Shown here one piece after another: positions 54,957-64,000 of a DNA stretch of 64,000 bases (positions within the stretch are counted from its first letter, which is position 1; each line of letters begins with the position of its first letter). The notes under the pieces were generated by a model that saw only the letters and a list, made by a program, of their open reading frames with translations, did no database searches and had not been told where the DNA came from. Position numbers and translations under genes: made by a program. Origin of the DNA: JAAYHV01 sp035268985 (lineage in GTDB: Bacteria; Bacillota; Clostridia; Peptostreptococcales; Anaerovoracaceae); contig DATFJV010000096.1 of NCBI GenBank assembly GCA_035268985.1, positions 1-64,000 on the forward strand. Direction: 5' to 3'.

Positions 54957-56138
54957 TTGAACGAAAAAAATATTTATATAGTTAGATGTGGAGAAGTGGC
55001 ACTGAAGGGCACTAACAAACCATATTTTGAAAGAATGCTCGTAGAAAGAATAAAAAAAAGCCTTAAAAGTATAGATGATACAGAAGTTAAAAGACTTGAA
55101 GGCTTAATATTCGTGAGAACAAATAAGGATACGGAAGAAAAAGAGATAATTAAAAAAGTATCTAAAGTATTCGGTGTTGCATCAATTAGCCCTGCCGTAG
55201 AAACTGAAAGCAATTTGAACGATATTGGAAAAGCAGCAATATCATATATGATGAAACAGATAGAAGAAAAAGATGTTAAGACTTTCAAGGTAAAGGCCAA
55301 GAGAGCTGATAAAAATTTTCCTATTAAATCTCCTGAAATTGCAAAGATTATTGGTTCACATATTTTAAAGGGTTGCAAAGTGCTAAAGGTAGATGTACAT
55401 AACCCTGAGTGTGAACTGTTTATAGATGTTAGACATGATAAAACATATATATATCAAGACAAGATAAAAGGATTTGGTGGATTGCCTTTGGGAACGAATG
55501 GTAAAGGTATGGTTCTCTTCTCTGGAGGAATAGATAGCCCGGTTGCTGCCTTCATGATGGCAAAGAGGGGCATGGTCTTGGAAGCTGTTCATTATCATTC
55601 GTACCCATACACAAGTGAAAGAGCGCAAGAAAAGGTAGAAGAACTGGTGAAAATAGTCTCCACTTACACGGGCTATATCAATTTACACATTGTTAATTTA
55701 TTGCCAATCCAAGAGCAAATAGTTGAAAAATGCCCTGAAGATGAGACTACAATATTGGTTAGACGCTTTATGATGAGGATAGCTGAGAGGATAGCGATTG
55801 ATAATAAATGTATGATGCTAATCACAGGGGAAAATCTTGGACAGGTTGCAAGCCAAACTGCTGAAGCTTTAGTAGTTACGGATGCGAGTGTAAATCTTCC
55901 TATTATGAGACCATTAATAGCAATGGATAAAATCGATATTATGGAAAAAGCAAAAGAAATTGAAACATATGAAACATCAATACTTCCCCACGAAGATTGT
56001 TGTACTGTTTTTTTGCCCAAACACCCTGTAACTAAACCAAAACTCGAAAAAATATTAGAATCAGAAAGTGTATTAGATATTGATAATCTTATAAGTGATG
56101 CGGTTAATAAGGCGGAAACGGTTCACATAAACGGTTAA
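54957..56138 (+). CDS. thiI: tRNA 4-thiouridine synthase ThiI
   Basis: 393 residues. N-terminal ferredoxin-like and THUMP domains (about 1-165), then the PP-loop ATP pyrophosphatase with SGGIDSPVAAFMMAKRG, and HEDCCTVFLPKHPVTKP near the end. There is no C-terminal rhodanese domain, as usual in Firmicutes, where a dedicated NifS next door supplies persulfide. It starts with TTG at 54957 behind AGGAGG. It makes s4U8 in tRNA, and in some species also acts in thiazole synthesis. Confidence 0.95.
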   Translation: MNEKNIYIVRCGEVALKGTNKPYFERMLVERIKKSLKSIDDTEVKRLEGLIFVRTNKDTEEKEIIKKVSKVFGVASISPAVETESNLNDIGKAAISYMMKQIEEKDVKTFKVKAKRADKNFPIKSPEIAKIIGSHILKGCKVLKVDVHNPECELFIDVRHDKTYIYQDKIKGFGGLPLGTNGKGMVLFSGGIDSPVAAFMMAKRGMVLEAVHYHSYPYTSERAQEKVEELVKIVSTYTGYINLHIVNLLPIQEQIVEKCPEDETTILVRRFMMRIAERIAIDNKCMMLITGENLGQVASQTAEALVVTDASVNLPIMRPLIAMDKIDIMEKAKEIETYETSILPHEDCCTVFLPKHPVTKPKLEKILESESVLDIDNLISDAVNKAETVHING

Positions 56139-56248
56139 GAGTCATTTTTGCATCACCATAATAATGGACGAAAAAGTTAATAAATAATTAGAAATAAAAA
56201 GTCTTGAAATATTGTTAAATTTATGTTTAAATAATACTGCATGTGTTA

Positions 56249-56302
56249 ATAGCAATGCTATGTAAATACGGTTAATTATCCCTTTAAGAAGGGCCGTTAT
56301 TA
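56249..56302 (+). promoter_or_regulatory. Inverted repeat and leader hairpin before bcd
   Basis: In the 184-bp gap before the acyl-CoA dehydrogenase gene, ATAGC-AAT-GCTAT (56249-56261) is a perfect inverted repeat. It is followed by CCCTT (56280-56284) with AAGGG (56289-56293), extended by ACGG (56268-56271) with CCGT (56294-56297). These may be an operator and a 5' stabilising hairpin. No clean -35/-10 pair could be fixed. Confidence 0.4.
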
Positions 56303-56322
56303 ATATTTAAGGAGGCATATAC

Positions 56323-57465
56323 ATGAACTTTCAACTAACGAAAGAACAAGAATTCGTGAGACAAATGGTTAGAGAATTCGCTACTAATGAAGTTGAACCA
56401 TTAGCTGCTGATATAGATCAGGAGCATAGATTTCCAACAGAATCAGTTGAGAAAATGGCTAAATACGGGTTATTAGGAGTTCCATTTCCTACGGAATTAG
56501 GCGGAGCAGGTGGAGATCACATCTCTTATGCGATAACAGTAGAAGAATTATCTAGAGTTTGTGGATCAACAGGCGTAATTTGTTCAGCACATACATCACT
56601 TTGTTGCTGGCCAATTTTCAACTATGGTAATGATGAACAAAAAGCTAAATACTTACCAGATTTATTAAGTGGTAAGAAATTAGGAGCATTTGGATTAACA
56701 GAACCAGGTGCAGGAACAGATGCTGGTGGACAGCAAACAAGAGCAGATTTAGATGGTGACGAATGGGTACTTAATGGTGCTAAAGTATTTATCACAAATG
56801 GTGGTTATGCTGATACATTTGTTGTTATGGCAATGACAGACAAAGCTAAGAAAACTCACGGTGGAATAAGTGCATTCATCGTAGAAAAAGGTGATCCTGG
56901 TTTTTCAATTGGAAAGACAGAAGATAAGATGGGTATCAACGCATCTTCAACAACAGAGCTTATTTTCCAAAACTGCAGAATTCCTAAAGATAGATTATTA
57001 GGGAAATTAGGTTCAGGATTTAAAGTTGCATTATCTACATTAGATGGTGGACGTATAGGTATCGCTTCTCAGGCATTAGGTATCGCACAGGGCGCATTCG
57101 ATGTTACTGTAGAATACATGCTTGAAAGAAAACAGTTTGGTAAGAAGTTATCTCAATTCCAGGCATTGGCATTTGAAATGGCTGAAATGAAAACTAGAAT
57201 TGAAGCAGCTAGATTATTAATCTATAAAGCAGCTGATATGAAGGATAAGCACATGGATTATGGTGAAGCTTCTGCAATGGCTAAACTTTATGCTGCAGAA
57301 ACTGCTATGTATGTAACTACTAAGTGCGTGCAGTTCCACGGTGGATATGGCTATACTAAGGATTATCCTGTAGAAAGAATGATGAGAGATGCTAAAATTA
57401 CTGAGATTTATGAAGGTACTTCAGAAGTTCAGAAGTTAGTTATTGCAACTCGTACATTCAAATAA
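56323..57465 (+). CDS. bcd: Short-chain acyl-CoA (butyryl-CoA) dehydrogenase
   Basis: FAD enzyme, 380 residues, reducing crotonyl-CoA to butyryl-CoA in clostridial fermentation. Signatures are GAFGLTEPGAGTDAGG and QFHGGYGYTKDYPVERMMRDAK, with the catalytic Glu in ITEIYEGTSEVQ. It is followed by etfB and etfA, the order of the bifurcating Bcd-EtfAB complex. Codon use has more C-ending codons (ATC, AAC, CAC) than neighbouring genes, suggesting high expression. Chain-length specificity is inferred from context. AAGGAGG precedes ATG 56323. Confidence 0.9.
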   Translation: MNFQLTKEQEFVRQMVREFATNEVEPLAADIDQEHRFPTESVEKMAKYGLLGVPFPTELGGAGGDHISYAITVEELSRVCGSTGVICSAHTSLCCWPIFNYGNDEQKAKYLPDLLSGKKLGAFGLTEPGAGTDAGGQQTRADLDGDEWVLNGAKVFITNGGYADTFVVMAMTDKAKKTHGGISAFIVEKGDPGFSIGKTEDKMGINASSTTELIFQNCRIPKDRLLGKLGSGFKVALSTLDGGRIGIASQALGIAQGAFDVTVEYMLERKQFGKKLSQFQALAFEMAEMKTRIEAARLLIYKAADMKDKHMDYGEASAMAKLYAAETAMYVTTKCVQFHGGYGYTKDYPVERMMRDAKITEIYEGTSEVQKLVIATRTFK

Positions 57466-57487
57466 TAATTAAGGAGGAAATTTAGAT

Positions 57488-58297
57488 ATGGCATTTAGAA
57501 TTATAGTTTGTGCAAAACAGGTACCAGATACAAATGAAATTAGAATAAATCCAGAAACTGGAACTCTAATCAGAGATGGTGTACCTAGTATTTTAAATAA
57601 CGATGATGCCAATGCTTTAGAACAAGCATTAGCAATCAAGGATAAGTACGATGACGTAACAGTTACAGTTGTTTCAATGGGACCTCCTCAAGCTACAGAT
57701 ATGTTGTTTGAGTGTGTTGCAATGGGAGCAGATGATGCTATCCTTATAAGTGATAGAGCAGTTGGTGGCTCAGATACATGGGCTACATCAAATGCAGTTG
57801 TTGCTGGAATTGATAAGTATGTAAGAGATAACGGAGATTATGATATAATCTTTGCTGGTAGACAAGCGATAGATGGAGATACTGCTCAGGTAGGTCCTCA
57901 GATTGCTGAAAAACTAGGCATACCTCAAGTAACATATGTGGAAGAATTTGAAATGGACGATAATCGTAAAGAAATCACTGTTAAGAGAAAGATGGAAGAC
58001 GGTTATGAATTGATCAAGATTAAGACTCCTTGTATGCTTACAGCTATCAAAGAGTTAAACTCACCAAGATATATGCATATTAAGGGAATCTATGATCAAA
58101 ATAAAGACATTAAGGTATGGAATGCAGAGGACATCAACGTAGATAGAAATATAGTTGGTTTAAAAGCATCTCCTACAAATGTATTCAGATCTTTCACACC
58201 TAAGCCAAAGGGCAAAGGAATTGTTGTTGAAGGAGATACTGATAAAGATTTAGCAAGTAATTTATTAATCGGCTTAAAAGGTAAGCACGTTATATAG
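57488..58297 (+). CDS. etfB: Electron-transfer flavoprotein beta subunit
   Basis: 269 residues, the longer clostridial form. It carries the motif [33 protein letters not shown], associated with NADH- and FAD-binding bifurcating EtfB, and an N-terminal [14 protein letters not shown]. It sits 22 nt after bcd and 11 nt before etfA, each with a strong ribosome site. It should accept electrons from NADH and split them to ferredoxin and Bcd. Confidence 0.94.
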   Translation: MAFRIIVCAKQVPDTNEIRINPETGTLIRDGVPSILNNDDANALEQALAIKDKYDDVTVTVVSMGPPQATDMLFECVAMGADDAILISDRAVGGSDTWATSNAVVAGIDKYVRDNGDYDIIFAGRQAIDGDTAQVGPQIAEKLGIPQVTYVEEFEMDDNRKEITVKRKMEDGYELIKIKTPCMLTAIKELNSPRYMHIKGIYDQNKDIKVWNAEDINVDRNIVGLKASPTNVFRSFTPKPKGKGIVVEGDTDKDLASNLLIGLKGKHVI

Positions 58298-58308
58298 GAG
58301 GATTAAAC

Positions 58309-59412
58309 ATGTCAGAAATATTTGCAGATTACAAAAATATCTGGGTCTACGCAGAACAGAGAAATGGCAAGTTGATGAATGTAGCTCTAGAGCTTATCGG
58401 CGAAGCTTGCAGACTAGCTGGAGAAATCGGTGAAGGAACTGAAGTGTGTACACTTTTAGTTGGTAACGACATCGATCACCTAGCTCAGGAATGTTTTGAC
58501 TATGGTGCTAACAAAGCATACATGATTCAAGACCCATTACTAGAAAAATATAATACAGATGGTTATACTAAAGTTATAGTAGACACTATCAATGAGTACA
58601 AACCAAGTATCGTACTATTAGGCGCTACTCATATAGGTAGAGACTTAGCACCAAGAGTAGCAGCAAGATTAGATACTGGTCTTACAGCTGACTGTACTCA
58701 ATTAAATATCAGTGTTAAGCACTATATTGAATATGCAGAAGCTAACACTACATTAAATACTGCTACATTGGACCCTAACGATCCTGATAAAGGATTAAAG
58801 ATGACTCGTCCTGCATTTGGTGGTAACTTAATGGCTACTATCGTATGCAAGAACAACAGACCTCAGATGTCTACAGTACGTCCTGGCGTAATGCAGAAAA
58901 GAGATAAGGTTGAAGGAGCCAAGGGTGAAATCGTTAAAGTTGACTACAAACTAGCTGCTGATGATATTCACATTGAACTTTTAGATGTTGTTAAATCAGC
59001 TAAGGAATTAGTTTCATTAACAGATGCAGATATTATCTGTTCTGGTGGTAGAGGACTAGGAGATGCTTCTGGTTTCGAACTAATTAAGAAATTTGCTGAT
59101 AAAGTTGGCGGAGTAGTTGGTTCATCAAGAGCAGCGGTTGATGCTGGTTGGATTGATCATTCTCACCAAGTAGGACAAACTGGTACTACAGTAAAGCCTA
59201 AAATTTACTTTGCATGTGGTATATCAGGAGCTATTCAGCATCAAGCTGGTATGAAGTCTTCTGATATTATTGTAGCTATCAATAAAGATGCAGATGCACC
59301 TATATTTGAAATTGCAGACTTTGGTATCGTTGGTGACCTTTATAAGGTTGTCCCTGAAATCATTGCACATTGGGATGAAGCAGAAGCTCTTTATGATGCA
59401 GCAACAAAATAA
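58309..59412 (+). CDS. etfA: Electron-transfer flavoprotein alpha subunit
   Basis: 367 residues. The C-terminal FAD domain is intact: [50 protein letters not shown] and [21 protein letters not shown]. It lacks an N-terminal ferredoxin-like extension. It forms the heterodimer with EtfB. It serves as the in-window reference that shows what the divergent EtfA-like protein at 26582 has lost. Confidence 0.95.
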   Translation: MSEIFADYKNIWVYAEQRNGKLMNVALELIGEACRLAGEIGEGTEVCTLLVGNDIDHLAQECFDYGANKAYMIQDPLLEKYNTDGYTKVIVDTINEYKPSIVLLGATHIGRDLAPRVAARLDTGLTADCTQLNISVKHYIEYAEANTTLNTATLDPNDPDKGLKMTRPAFGGNLMATIVCKNNRPQMSTVRPGVMQKRDKVEGAKGEIVKVDYKLAADDIHIELLDVVKSAKELVSLTDADIICSGGRGLGDASGFELIKKFADKVGGVVGSSRAAVDAGWIDHSHQVGQTGTTVKPKIYFACGISGAIQHQAGMKSSDIIVAINKDADAPIFEIADFGIVGDLYKVVPEIIAHWDEAEALYDAATK

Positions 59413-59426
59413 ATTGGATTAACTTA

Positions 59427-59455
59427 AAAACCAAGGGCTTGCCCTTGGTTTTAAA
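59427..59455. terminator. Terminator between etfA and maf
   Basis: AAAACCAAGGGC (59427-59438) pairs with GCCCTTGGTTTT (59441-59452), a 12-bp near-palindrome usable from both sides. Confidence 0.92.
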
Positions 59456-60025
59456 TTACTTAATTTTACTAATTATATCTAGTATGTTTGATTTAGGAAG
59501 CCCCATGACATTAGTGTAACTTCCTTCATATTTATCTATAAATTTACCAAATATACCTTGAATGGCATATCCACCGGCTTTATCATAAGGTTCTTCAGTG
59601 TTTATATAACTTAAAATATCTTCCTCAGATATTTTCTTCACAAAAACCTTAGTTTCGACATGACTTACATATTTTATATCATTATCTATATCTATCACTG
59701 CTATTCCGGTTGAAACCACATGAAATCTGCCGGAAAGAGACTTAATCATAGAATATGCTTCATTTTTTGAATTTGGTTTACCTAAAATTTCATTATTATA
59801 TACAACAGTATCAGAGCCTATAATTATATTATACCCTTCAATATCTCCGTGTTTATAAATATACATAGCTTTTTTAAGTGCTAAGTGCATCACAGTGCTT
59901 ATGTAATCATTAATAATGGGAGAATCTTCAATAATATCCGCGGGCATTGAAATTGCTGATATACCAAAATCTTCCAATAATTGTATTCTTCTAGGTGATT
60001 TTGATGCTAATATATATTTTTTCAT
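59456..60025 (-). CDS. maf: Maf family nucleotide pyrophosphatase
   Basis: 189 residues. It starts KKYILASKSPRRIQLLEDFG, the S-x-SPRR-x-x-LL signature, and holds IIGSDTVVYNNEILGKP and AGGYAIQGIFGKFIDKYEGSY. Maf proteins hydrolyse (d)TTP, UTP or modified nucleotides and are linked to septum control. Typical neighbours (radC, mreB) are not adjacent. GGAGG precedes the start at 60025. Confidence 0.93.
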   Translation of the reverse strand: MKKYILASKSPRRIQLLEDFGISAISMPADIIEDSPIINDYISTVMHLALKKAMYIYKHGDIEGYNIIIGSDTVVYNNEILGKPNSKNEAYSMIKSLSGRFHVVSTGIAVIDIDNDIKYVSHVETKVFVKKISEEDILSYINTEEPYDKAGGYAIQGIFGKFIDKYEGSYTNVMGLPKSNILDIISKIK

Positions 60026-60170
60026 ATAATTACCTCCGTATTTATTTTAGCACATTTACTGATAATATAAAATACTTTGGCAGGAAACTAAAGAATGGGA
60101 TTAATATTGAAGACTTTGATTAATGCCACTACTTTTCATTAAAATTACTCATTTATAACACCTCAAATAG

Positions 60171-60199
60171 TTTACTTTAATAACAAAATATGATATTAT
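60171..60199 (+). promoter_or_regulatory. Promoter of thrS
   Basis: TTTACT (60171-60176), 17 bp, TATTAT (60194-60199). The leader of about 55 nt holds only AGGTTT-AAACCT (near 60222) and no T-box, which is unusual for a Firmicutes thrS. Confidence 0.6.
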
Positions 60200-60259
60200 T
60201 TTTAAGATAGTATGAAGTATTAGGTTTTAAACCTTAAATATATTAAAGAGGTGAATATT

Positions 60260-62005
60260 ATGGCAAAAGAAAAAGTGAATTTTGAAGAAGAACAGGTTAG
60301 AATCAGTTATAGGCACACTACTTCACATATTTTAGCTCAAGCTATAAAAAATTTATGGCCTGAGGCAAAACTTGCAATTGGACCTTCGATTAAAGATGGC
60401 TTTTATTACGATATAGATCTTGATTATAAAATAAATGATCAAGATTTGCTTAAGATTATGAAGGAAATGAAGAAAATAATTAAAGCAAATTATAAGCTTG
60501 AAAGATTTGAGCTTCCTAGAGATGAAGCGATTAAATTCATGGAAGAGAGAAAAGAAGACTATAAAGTTGAACTTATTGAAGATTTAGCTGATGATGCAGT
60601 TATTTCTTTCTATAGACAAGGAGATTTTGTAGATCTTTGTGCAGGTCCACATATGGACTCAACTGGTCAAATTACGGCAATAAAACTAACTAGTGTCGCT
60701 GGCGCATATTGGCGCGGTGATGAAAATCGTAAAATGCTACAAAGAATATATGGAACTTGTTTCCCGTCCCAAGAAGAGTTGGACAATTATATTAAAAAAA
60801 TAGAAGAAGCTAAAAAAAGAGATCACAGAAAAATAGGCAAAGAAATGGATTTGTTCATGCTTAATGATGTGGGCCCAGGATTCCCTTTCTTTCTACCTAA
60901 TGGAATGGTTATAAGGAATTCCTTGGAAAATTTCTGGAGAGAAGAACATAACAAGCATGGTTATCAAGAAATTAAAACACCATTAATAATGAACGAAGAA
61001 CTATGGAGAACTTCAGGACATTGGGATCACTATAAAGATAACATGTACTTTACTAAAATAGATGATGAAGATTATGCAATTAAGCCTATGAATTGTCCGG
61101 GTGCTATGATTGCCTATAAAAGAAAGATGTATTCATACAGGGATTTTCCAATGAGAGTTGGAGAACTTGGTCAAGTGCATAGACACGAATTATCGGGGGC
61201 GCTTCATGGTCTTATGAGAGTCAGAACTTTTACGCAAGATGATGCACATATTTTTATGCTACCCGAGCAAGTAAAAGATGAAATCATTGGTGTAACTAAA
61301 TTTATAGATGAGGTTTACAAGCTTTTTGGGTTTAAATATTTTGTTGAATTATCAACAAGGCCTAAAGATTCAATGGGTACTGATCAAGAATGGGATATGG
61401 CAGAAACTGCATTAAGTGAAGCCATGAAAGAAATCGGCGTTGAATACATTCTAAATGAGGGAGATGGAGCATTTTATGGCCCGAAACTTGACTTCCATTT
61501 AGAGGATTCAATCGGAAGAACTTGGCAATGTGGTACTATTCAATTGGATTTACAAATGCCTCAAAGATTTGATTTAACATATGTTGGGTCAGATGGTGAA
61601 AAACATAGACCACTAATGATTCATAGAGTAATATTTGGTTCTATAGAAAGATTTATTGGTATATTGATTGAGCATACAGCAGGTAAATTCCCCCTTTGGA
61701 TAGCACCAGTGCAAGTTAAGCTACTTACAGTTACTGAAGCCCAATCAGAATATGCAACAAAAGTTAAGGAAAAACTTGAAATAGCTGGTTTAAGAGTTGA
61801 ATTAGACATAAGAAATGAAAAAATCGGATATAAACTAAGGGAAGCTAGGAATCAGAGGACTTCGTATATTTGTGTAATTGGAGAAATCGAAGCAAAAGGA
61901 GACACTTTATCTGTTAGGTCTAATAAGGAAGGTGATTTAGGGACAATCGGTGTTGAAGACTTTATAGCTAACTTGGTAAAAGAAATAGAAAATAAAGTTA
62001 TGTAG
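60260..62005 (+). CDS. thrS: Threonyl-tRNA synthetase without TGS domain
   Basis: 581 residues. The family norm is about 640, and the missing part is the N-terminal TGS domain: the protein opens directly with the editing domain (YRHTTSHILAQAIKNLWP, DLCAGPHMDSTG). The catalytic core (zinc ligands in MNCPGAMIAYKRK, HRHELSGALHGLMRVRTFTQDDAH) and the anticodon domain (ITEWAPVQ-like APVQVKLLTVTE) are intact. ATG 60260 follows AAAGAGGTG; a GTG at 60251 is in frame but inside that ribosome site. No upstream in-frame extension would encode a TGS domain. Confidence 0.94.
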   Translation: MAKEKVNFEEEQVRISYRHTTSHILAQAIKNLWPEAKLAIGPSIKDGFYYDIDLDYKINDQDLLKIMKEMKKIIKANYKLERFELPRDEAIKFMEERKEDYKVELIEDLADDAVISFYRQGDFVDLCAGPHMDSTGQITAIKLTSVAGAYWRGDENRKMLQRIYGTCFPSQEELDNYIKKIEEAKKRDHRKIGKEMDLFMLNDVGPGFPFFLPNGMVIRNSLENFWREEHNKHGYQEIKTPLIMNEELWRTSGHWDHYKDNMYFTKIDDEDYAIKPMNCPGAMIAYKRKMYSYRDFPMRVGELGQVHRHELSGALHGLMRVRTFTQDDAHIFMLPEQVKDEIIGVTKFIDEVYKLFGFKYFVELSTRPKDSMGTDQEWDMAETALSEAMKEIGVEYILNEGDGAFYGPKLDFHLEDSIGRTWQCGTIQLDLQMPQRFDLTYVGSDGEKHRPLMIHRVIFGSIERFIGILIEHTAGKFPLWIAPVQVKLLTVTEAQSEYATKVKEKLEIAGLRVELDIRNEKIGYKLREARNQRTSYICVIGEIEAKGDTLSVRSNKEGDLGTIGVEDFIANLVKEIENKVM

Positions 62006-62013
62006 GAGTATAT

Positions 62014-63051
62014 ATGAATGAGAATGATAGCACACATAATTTAACGTATGATGATTACAAAGAAAAAAAATCAAAAAATAAAAAATCAAATAAAAAAGGC
62101 TTAATAATATTTGCAATAATAGTAGTAGCCATAATAGTTCTAGGGGTATCATGCAATAATGTAATGAAAACGCTTATTTATGGCGATGGCGAAGCAACTA
62201 AGATAGACTATAGCCAAGATTATATAGCAGTAATAAGTGTAGAAGGTACTATATCTGATGCTTCAGATTCCTTAATTGAGAGTCAAACATATAATCATAA
62301 TTATACGATGAATGCTATAGACCAAATTATCGCAGACGAAGATAATAAGGCTTTAGTTCTTCAGATTAATTCTCCAGGTGGAAGTGTGTTTACAAGTGAT
62401 GAACTTTATTTAAAATTACTGGAGTACAAGGAAACAGGTAGACCGATTTATTCAGCAATGGGTTCTATGGCAGCCTCAGGGGGCTATTATATAGCAGCTC
62501 CCAGTGATAGAATTATTGCCAATAGAAATTGTTGGACAGGTTCTATTGGTGTAAAAATAGGTACTCTATATGATTTTACTGAATTGATTGAAACATTGGG
62601 CATAAAAGCTGAAACTATAACTTCTGGAGAAAATAAAAATATGGGAGATTCTTTTGAAGAAATGACAGAAGATCAAAGAAAAATATTCCAAAGTCTAGTG
62701 GATGAAGCTTATGAACAATTTGTCAAAATAGTAGCGACAGGTAGGGGTTTAACAATTGATGAAGTAAAGACATTGGGAGACGGTAGAATATTTACTGCAA
62801 CCCAAGCATTAGAGAATGGTCTAATTGATGAAATAGGCGACTACGATTATGCGATAGATTCTTTGATGGAAAATGAAAGTTTAGAACGCTGCGATGTAAT
62901 CTATTTATATCCTGAAGAAGAGAATGACATTTTTAGTTTATTAACTGGAAGCTTAAATAATAATGCTGAAAGTGAATATAAAGAGTTGATAGAAATGGTT
63001 AGTAACAGTGATAAATTCACAGTTACATATATGTCAAATGTAATTAAATAA
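62014..63051 (+). CDS. sppA: Signal peptide peptidase SppA
   Basis: 345 residues; membrane-bound serine protease of the S49 family that degrades leftover signal peptides. One N-terminal membrane helix (about 30-47), then the protease domain: LQINSPGGSVFTSDELY, nucleophile Ser155 in GSMAASGGYYIA, and a likely catalytic Lys208 in SGENKNMG. It is the single-domain Firmicutes form. Starts 8 nt after thrS with TAGGAG upstream. Confidence 0.93.
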   Translation: MNENDSTHNLTYDDYKEKKSKNKKSNKKGLIIFAIIVVAIIVLGVSCNNVMKTLIYGDGEATKIDYSQDYIAVISVEGTISDASDSLIESQTYNHNYTMNAIDQIIADEDNKALVLQINSPGGSVFTSDELYLKLLEYKETGRPIYSAMGSMAASGGYYIAAPSDRIIANRNCWTGSIGVKIGTLYDFTELIETLGIKAETITSGENKNMGDSFEEMTEDQRKIFQSLVDEAYEQFVKIVATGRGLTIDEVKTLGDGRIFTATQALENGLIDEIGDYDYAIDSLMENESLERCDVIYLYPEEENDIFSLLTGSLNNNAESEYKELIEMVSNSDKFTVTYMSNVIK

Positions 63052-63070
63052 GCATAAAGGATGTGATTAA

Positions 63071-63775
<705 letters not shown>

Positions 63776-63787
63776 CGGAGGAATATT

Positions 63788-64000
63788 ATGAGTCATTCAC
63801 ATTTGAGTTTAGAAGAAAGAATTGAAAAAAGTATAAATATATTAAAAGAAGAATTAAATGCTATAAGAGCGGGAAGAGCGAATCCTGCCATCTTAGATAG
63901 GGTAGAAGTGGATTATTATGGTTGTATGACACCATTAAAAAGTTTAGCAAATGTTTCAGTGCCAGATCCTAGAACACTTATGATTTTGCCTTTTGATGCT
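63788..64000 (+). CDS. frr: Ribosome recycling factor (partial, runs off the window)
   Basis: The first 71 codons are present. It reads MSHSHLSLEERIEKSINIL and contains NAIRAGRANPAILDRVEVDYYG and the PLKSLANVSVPDPRT segment typical of RRF. GGAGG lies 8 nt before ATG 63788. It separates the subunits after termination together with EF-G. Confidence 0.95.
   Translation, partial: MSHSHLSLEERIEKSINILKEELNAIRAGRANPAILDRVEVDYYGCMTPLKSLANVSVPDPRTLMILPFDA

Noticed and set aside
56203..56236. Possible Rex site (TTGTTAA) upstream of bcd
   Set aside because: One half-site matches TTGTTAA, but the other half is not at the expected spacing (TTGTTAA-N4-TTAACAA), so it is not a convincing operator.
60026..60259. 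Possible T-box leader of thrS
   Set aside because: I looked for the AGGGTGG-ACCGCG element and the long stem I and found neither; only a short AGGTTT/AAACCT repeat is present.

Overview
The window looks like a chromosomal segment of a low-GC, Gram-positive-type anaerobe, most likely a member of the Clostridia. The evidence is AT-rich DNA with strong AGGAGG ribosome sites, perfect sigma-A type promoters, Firmicutes-type regulators (PyrR, NiaR, LexA, an infC/L20 leader), dimeric glycyl-tRNA synthetase, pyruvate phosphate dikinase, and a butyryl-CoA-dehydrogenase/EtfB/EtfA cluster typical of butyrate-type fermenters. I saw no transposon, phage, CRISPR array, tRNA or rRNA gene. Most of the window is core metabolism and information processing. 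A species cannot be named from this sequence alone.

Layout. 1-1500: tail of an unidentified gene, a terminator and a cation/proton antiporter. 1600-7230: complete UMP pathway operon pyrC-pyrK-pyrD-pyrF-pyrE-pyrB-pyrI, without carAB, from one perfect promoter. 7300-8265: an orphan prepilin-like gene. 8280-10005: pyrG behind a structured leader RNA. 10090-12560: DMT transporter and NAD(P)HX repair enzyme. 12565-21660: rpsU-yqeY, phoH-ybeY-cdd-era-recO, a DUF4342-type protein with 11-residue repeats, glycyl-tRNA synthetase and ppdK. 21720-25034: hybrid histidine kinase and ADP-ribosylglycohydrolase. 25067-28683: M18 aminopeptidase, a divergent solitary EtfA-like protein and a YibE/F membrane protein. 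28832-31622: a membrane-protein operon (small multidrug export family, NfeD, SPFH, LysO-like). 31628-31962: a complete cobalamin riboswitch unit with promoter and terminator but no gene behind it. 31965-36243 (minus strand): UMF1-type MFS, zinc-dependent phospholipase C family, and pyrR-uraA behind an attenuator. 36284-38571: second LysO-like protein and a membrane acyltransferase. 38589-40625: lexA divergent from infC-rpmI-rplT. 40681-43554: LtaS-like sulfatase, Lrp regulator, a structured RNA and a 46-residue membrane peptide. 43710-45423: NiaR divergent from a PTS-EIIC-like transporter. 45526-49114: trigger-factor-like lipoprotein, nrdR-cmk and a DUF1015 protein. 49219-56138: radC, MinD-like ATPase, RNase Y, MATE transporter, cysteine desulfurase and thiI. 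56323-59412: bcd-etfB-etfA. 59456-64000: maf (minus), thrS lacking the TGS domain, sppA, pyrH and the start of frr.

How the parts connect. Pyrimidine metabolism is spread over five places: the pyr operon makes UMP, pyrH and cmk phosphorylate UMP and CMP, pyrG makes CTP, cdd salvages cytidine, and uraA imports uracil. The pyr operon has a leader of only about 32 nt with no attenuator, while pyrR-uraA and pyrG each have structured leaders, so control appears to differ between the units. Niacin control is shown by niaR and the divergent transporter with shared operator-like repeats. Ribosome assembly genes (ybeY, era, infC, rpmI, rplT, rpsU, frr) recur through the window.

The least expected items are the gene-less cobalamin riboswitch, the three-way-junction RNA before pyrG, the structured RNA before the 46-residue membrane peptide, and the EtfA paralog that has lost its FAD-site motifs.
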